A DNA stretch of 6,028 nucleotides from Bacteroidaceae bacterium (GTDB lineage: Bacteria > Bacteroidota > Bacteroidia > Bacteroidales > Bacteroidaceae), in the NCBI GenBank assembly GCA_900752815.1, contig CAADWS010000151.1, positions 1 through 6,028 of the forward strand. The letters run 5' to 3'. The notes under the pieces were generated by a model. That model had not been told where the DNA came from. It was given only the letters and a program-made list of their open reading frames with translations, and did no database searches. Below are positions 5,865 to 6,028 of this stretch, piece by piece. Positions within the stretch are counted from its first letter, which is position 1, and the number at the start of each line of letters is the position of its first letter. The translations under genes and the position numbers were made by a program.

Positions 5865-6028
5865 GTGAGCGACAACTGGGTCGTACAAAACCTTGAAAAC
5901 GCATTGGAAACTTGGAACGAGAAGTTGGCAGAGATTTGGCAGCTTATCACGACAACGCCACAGGACTTCAAAGGCGGTGGGATATGGAGCGTGATCGTCA
6001 ACATCAACGGCGCAGTGCAGTCTATCGG
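5865..6028 (+). CDS. VirB6/TrbL-like conjugal transfer protein, N-terminal part (CD1112-like)
   Basis: The first 54 residues of a gene that runs off the window. It starts at GTG 5865 after a near-perfect SD. The translation begins MSDNWVVQNLENALETWNEK and continues with an amphipathic helix (LAEIWQLI at 21-28), a TTTPQDFKGGGIW stretch at 29-41 and the beginning of a hydrophobic segment. This start resembles the CD1112-type VirB6/TrbL-like proteins of clostridial ICEs, polytopic inner-membrane channel components that normally follow the Maff2 gene. The identification rests on the N-terminus and the gene order only; the membrane segments that would confirm it lie beyond the window. No frameshift is visible in the part present. 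Confidence 0.8.
   Translation, partial: MSDNWVVQNLENALETWNEKLAEIWQLITTTPQDFKGGGIWSVIVNINGAVQSI

Overview
This 6-kb window is a gap-free stretch of the conjugation module of an integrative and conjugative element (ICE) of the Tn916/Tn1549/CTn4 type. Such elements are common in gut Clostridia (Lachnospiraceae, Oscillospiraceae, Clostridioides). The pointers are the gene order, strong AGGAGG-type ribosome binding sites, two GTG starts, moderate GC, and protein families I recognise from clostridial ICEs: MobC, a MOBP-like relaxase, PcfB/DUF3801, an ArdC-like protein, a CD1115-type VirD4 coupling protein, a Maff2-type pilin-like protein and a CD1112-type VirB6/TrbL protein. The host species cannot be read from the window.

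Layout, all on the + strand and probably one operon. Bases 18-1735 hold the relaxosome pair: MobC accessory protein, then relaxase, overlapping by 10 bp. Bases 1719-2516 encode a PcfB-family protein that overlaps the relaxase end by 17 bp. Bases 2523-3410 encode an ArdC-like ssDNA-binding protein whose metallopeptidase half looks inactive. Bases 3421-3627 encode a 68-residue protein I do not recognise. Its end overlaps the GTG start of the coupling protein (3614-5431) by 14 bp. Bases 5437-5793 encode a small secreted/membrane pilin-like protein. A 71-bp spacer with a perfect 12-bp hairpin follows, then the start of the VirB6/TrbL-like channel gene (5865 to the window edge, incomplete).

Working together (inference from the families): MobC and the relaxase bind and nick oriT, which is not visible here and may lie upstream. 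PcfB probably helps dock the relaxosome on the coupling-protein ATPase. The coupling protein feeds the relaxase-DNA complex into a channel that includes the VirB6-like protein and the Maff2/VirB2-like subunit. The ArdC-like protein may protect or bind the single-stranded transfer intermediate.

The genes are ordinary for this ICE family. The less ordinary signals are RNA- or ssDNA-level structures: a terminator-shaped hairpin inside the coupling-protein gene (3781-3810), the hairpin between the pilin and VirB6 genes (5809-5838), and two back-to-back 6-bp hairpins with identical ATA loops in the ArdC-like gene (3031-3060). The ArdC-like protein also lacks the expected zinc-site residues. I saw no tRNA, rRNA, CRISPR array, insertion sequence or attachment site, and no stretch over 300 bases without a gene.
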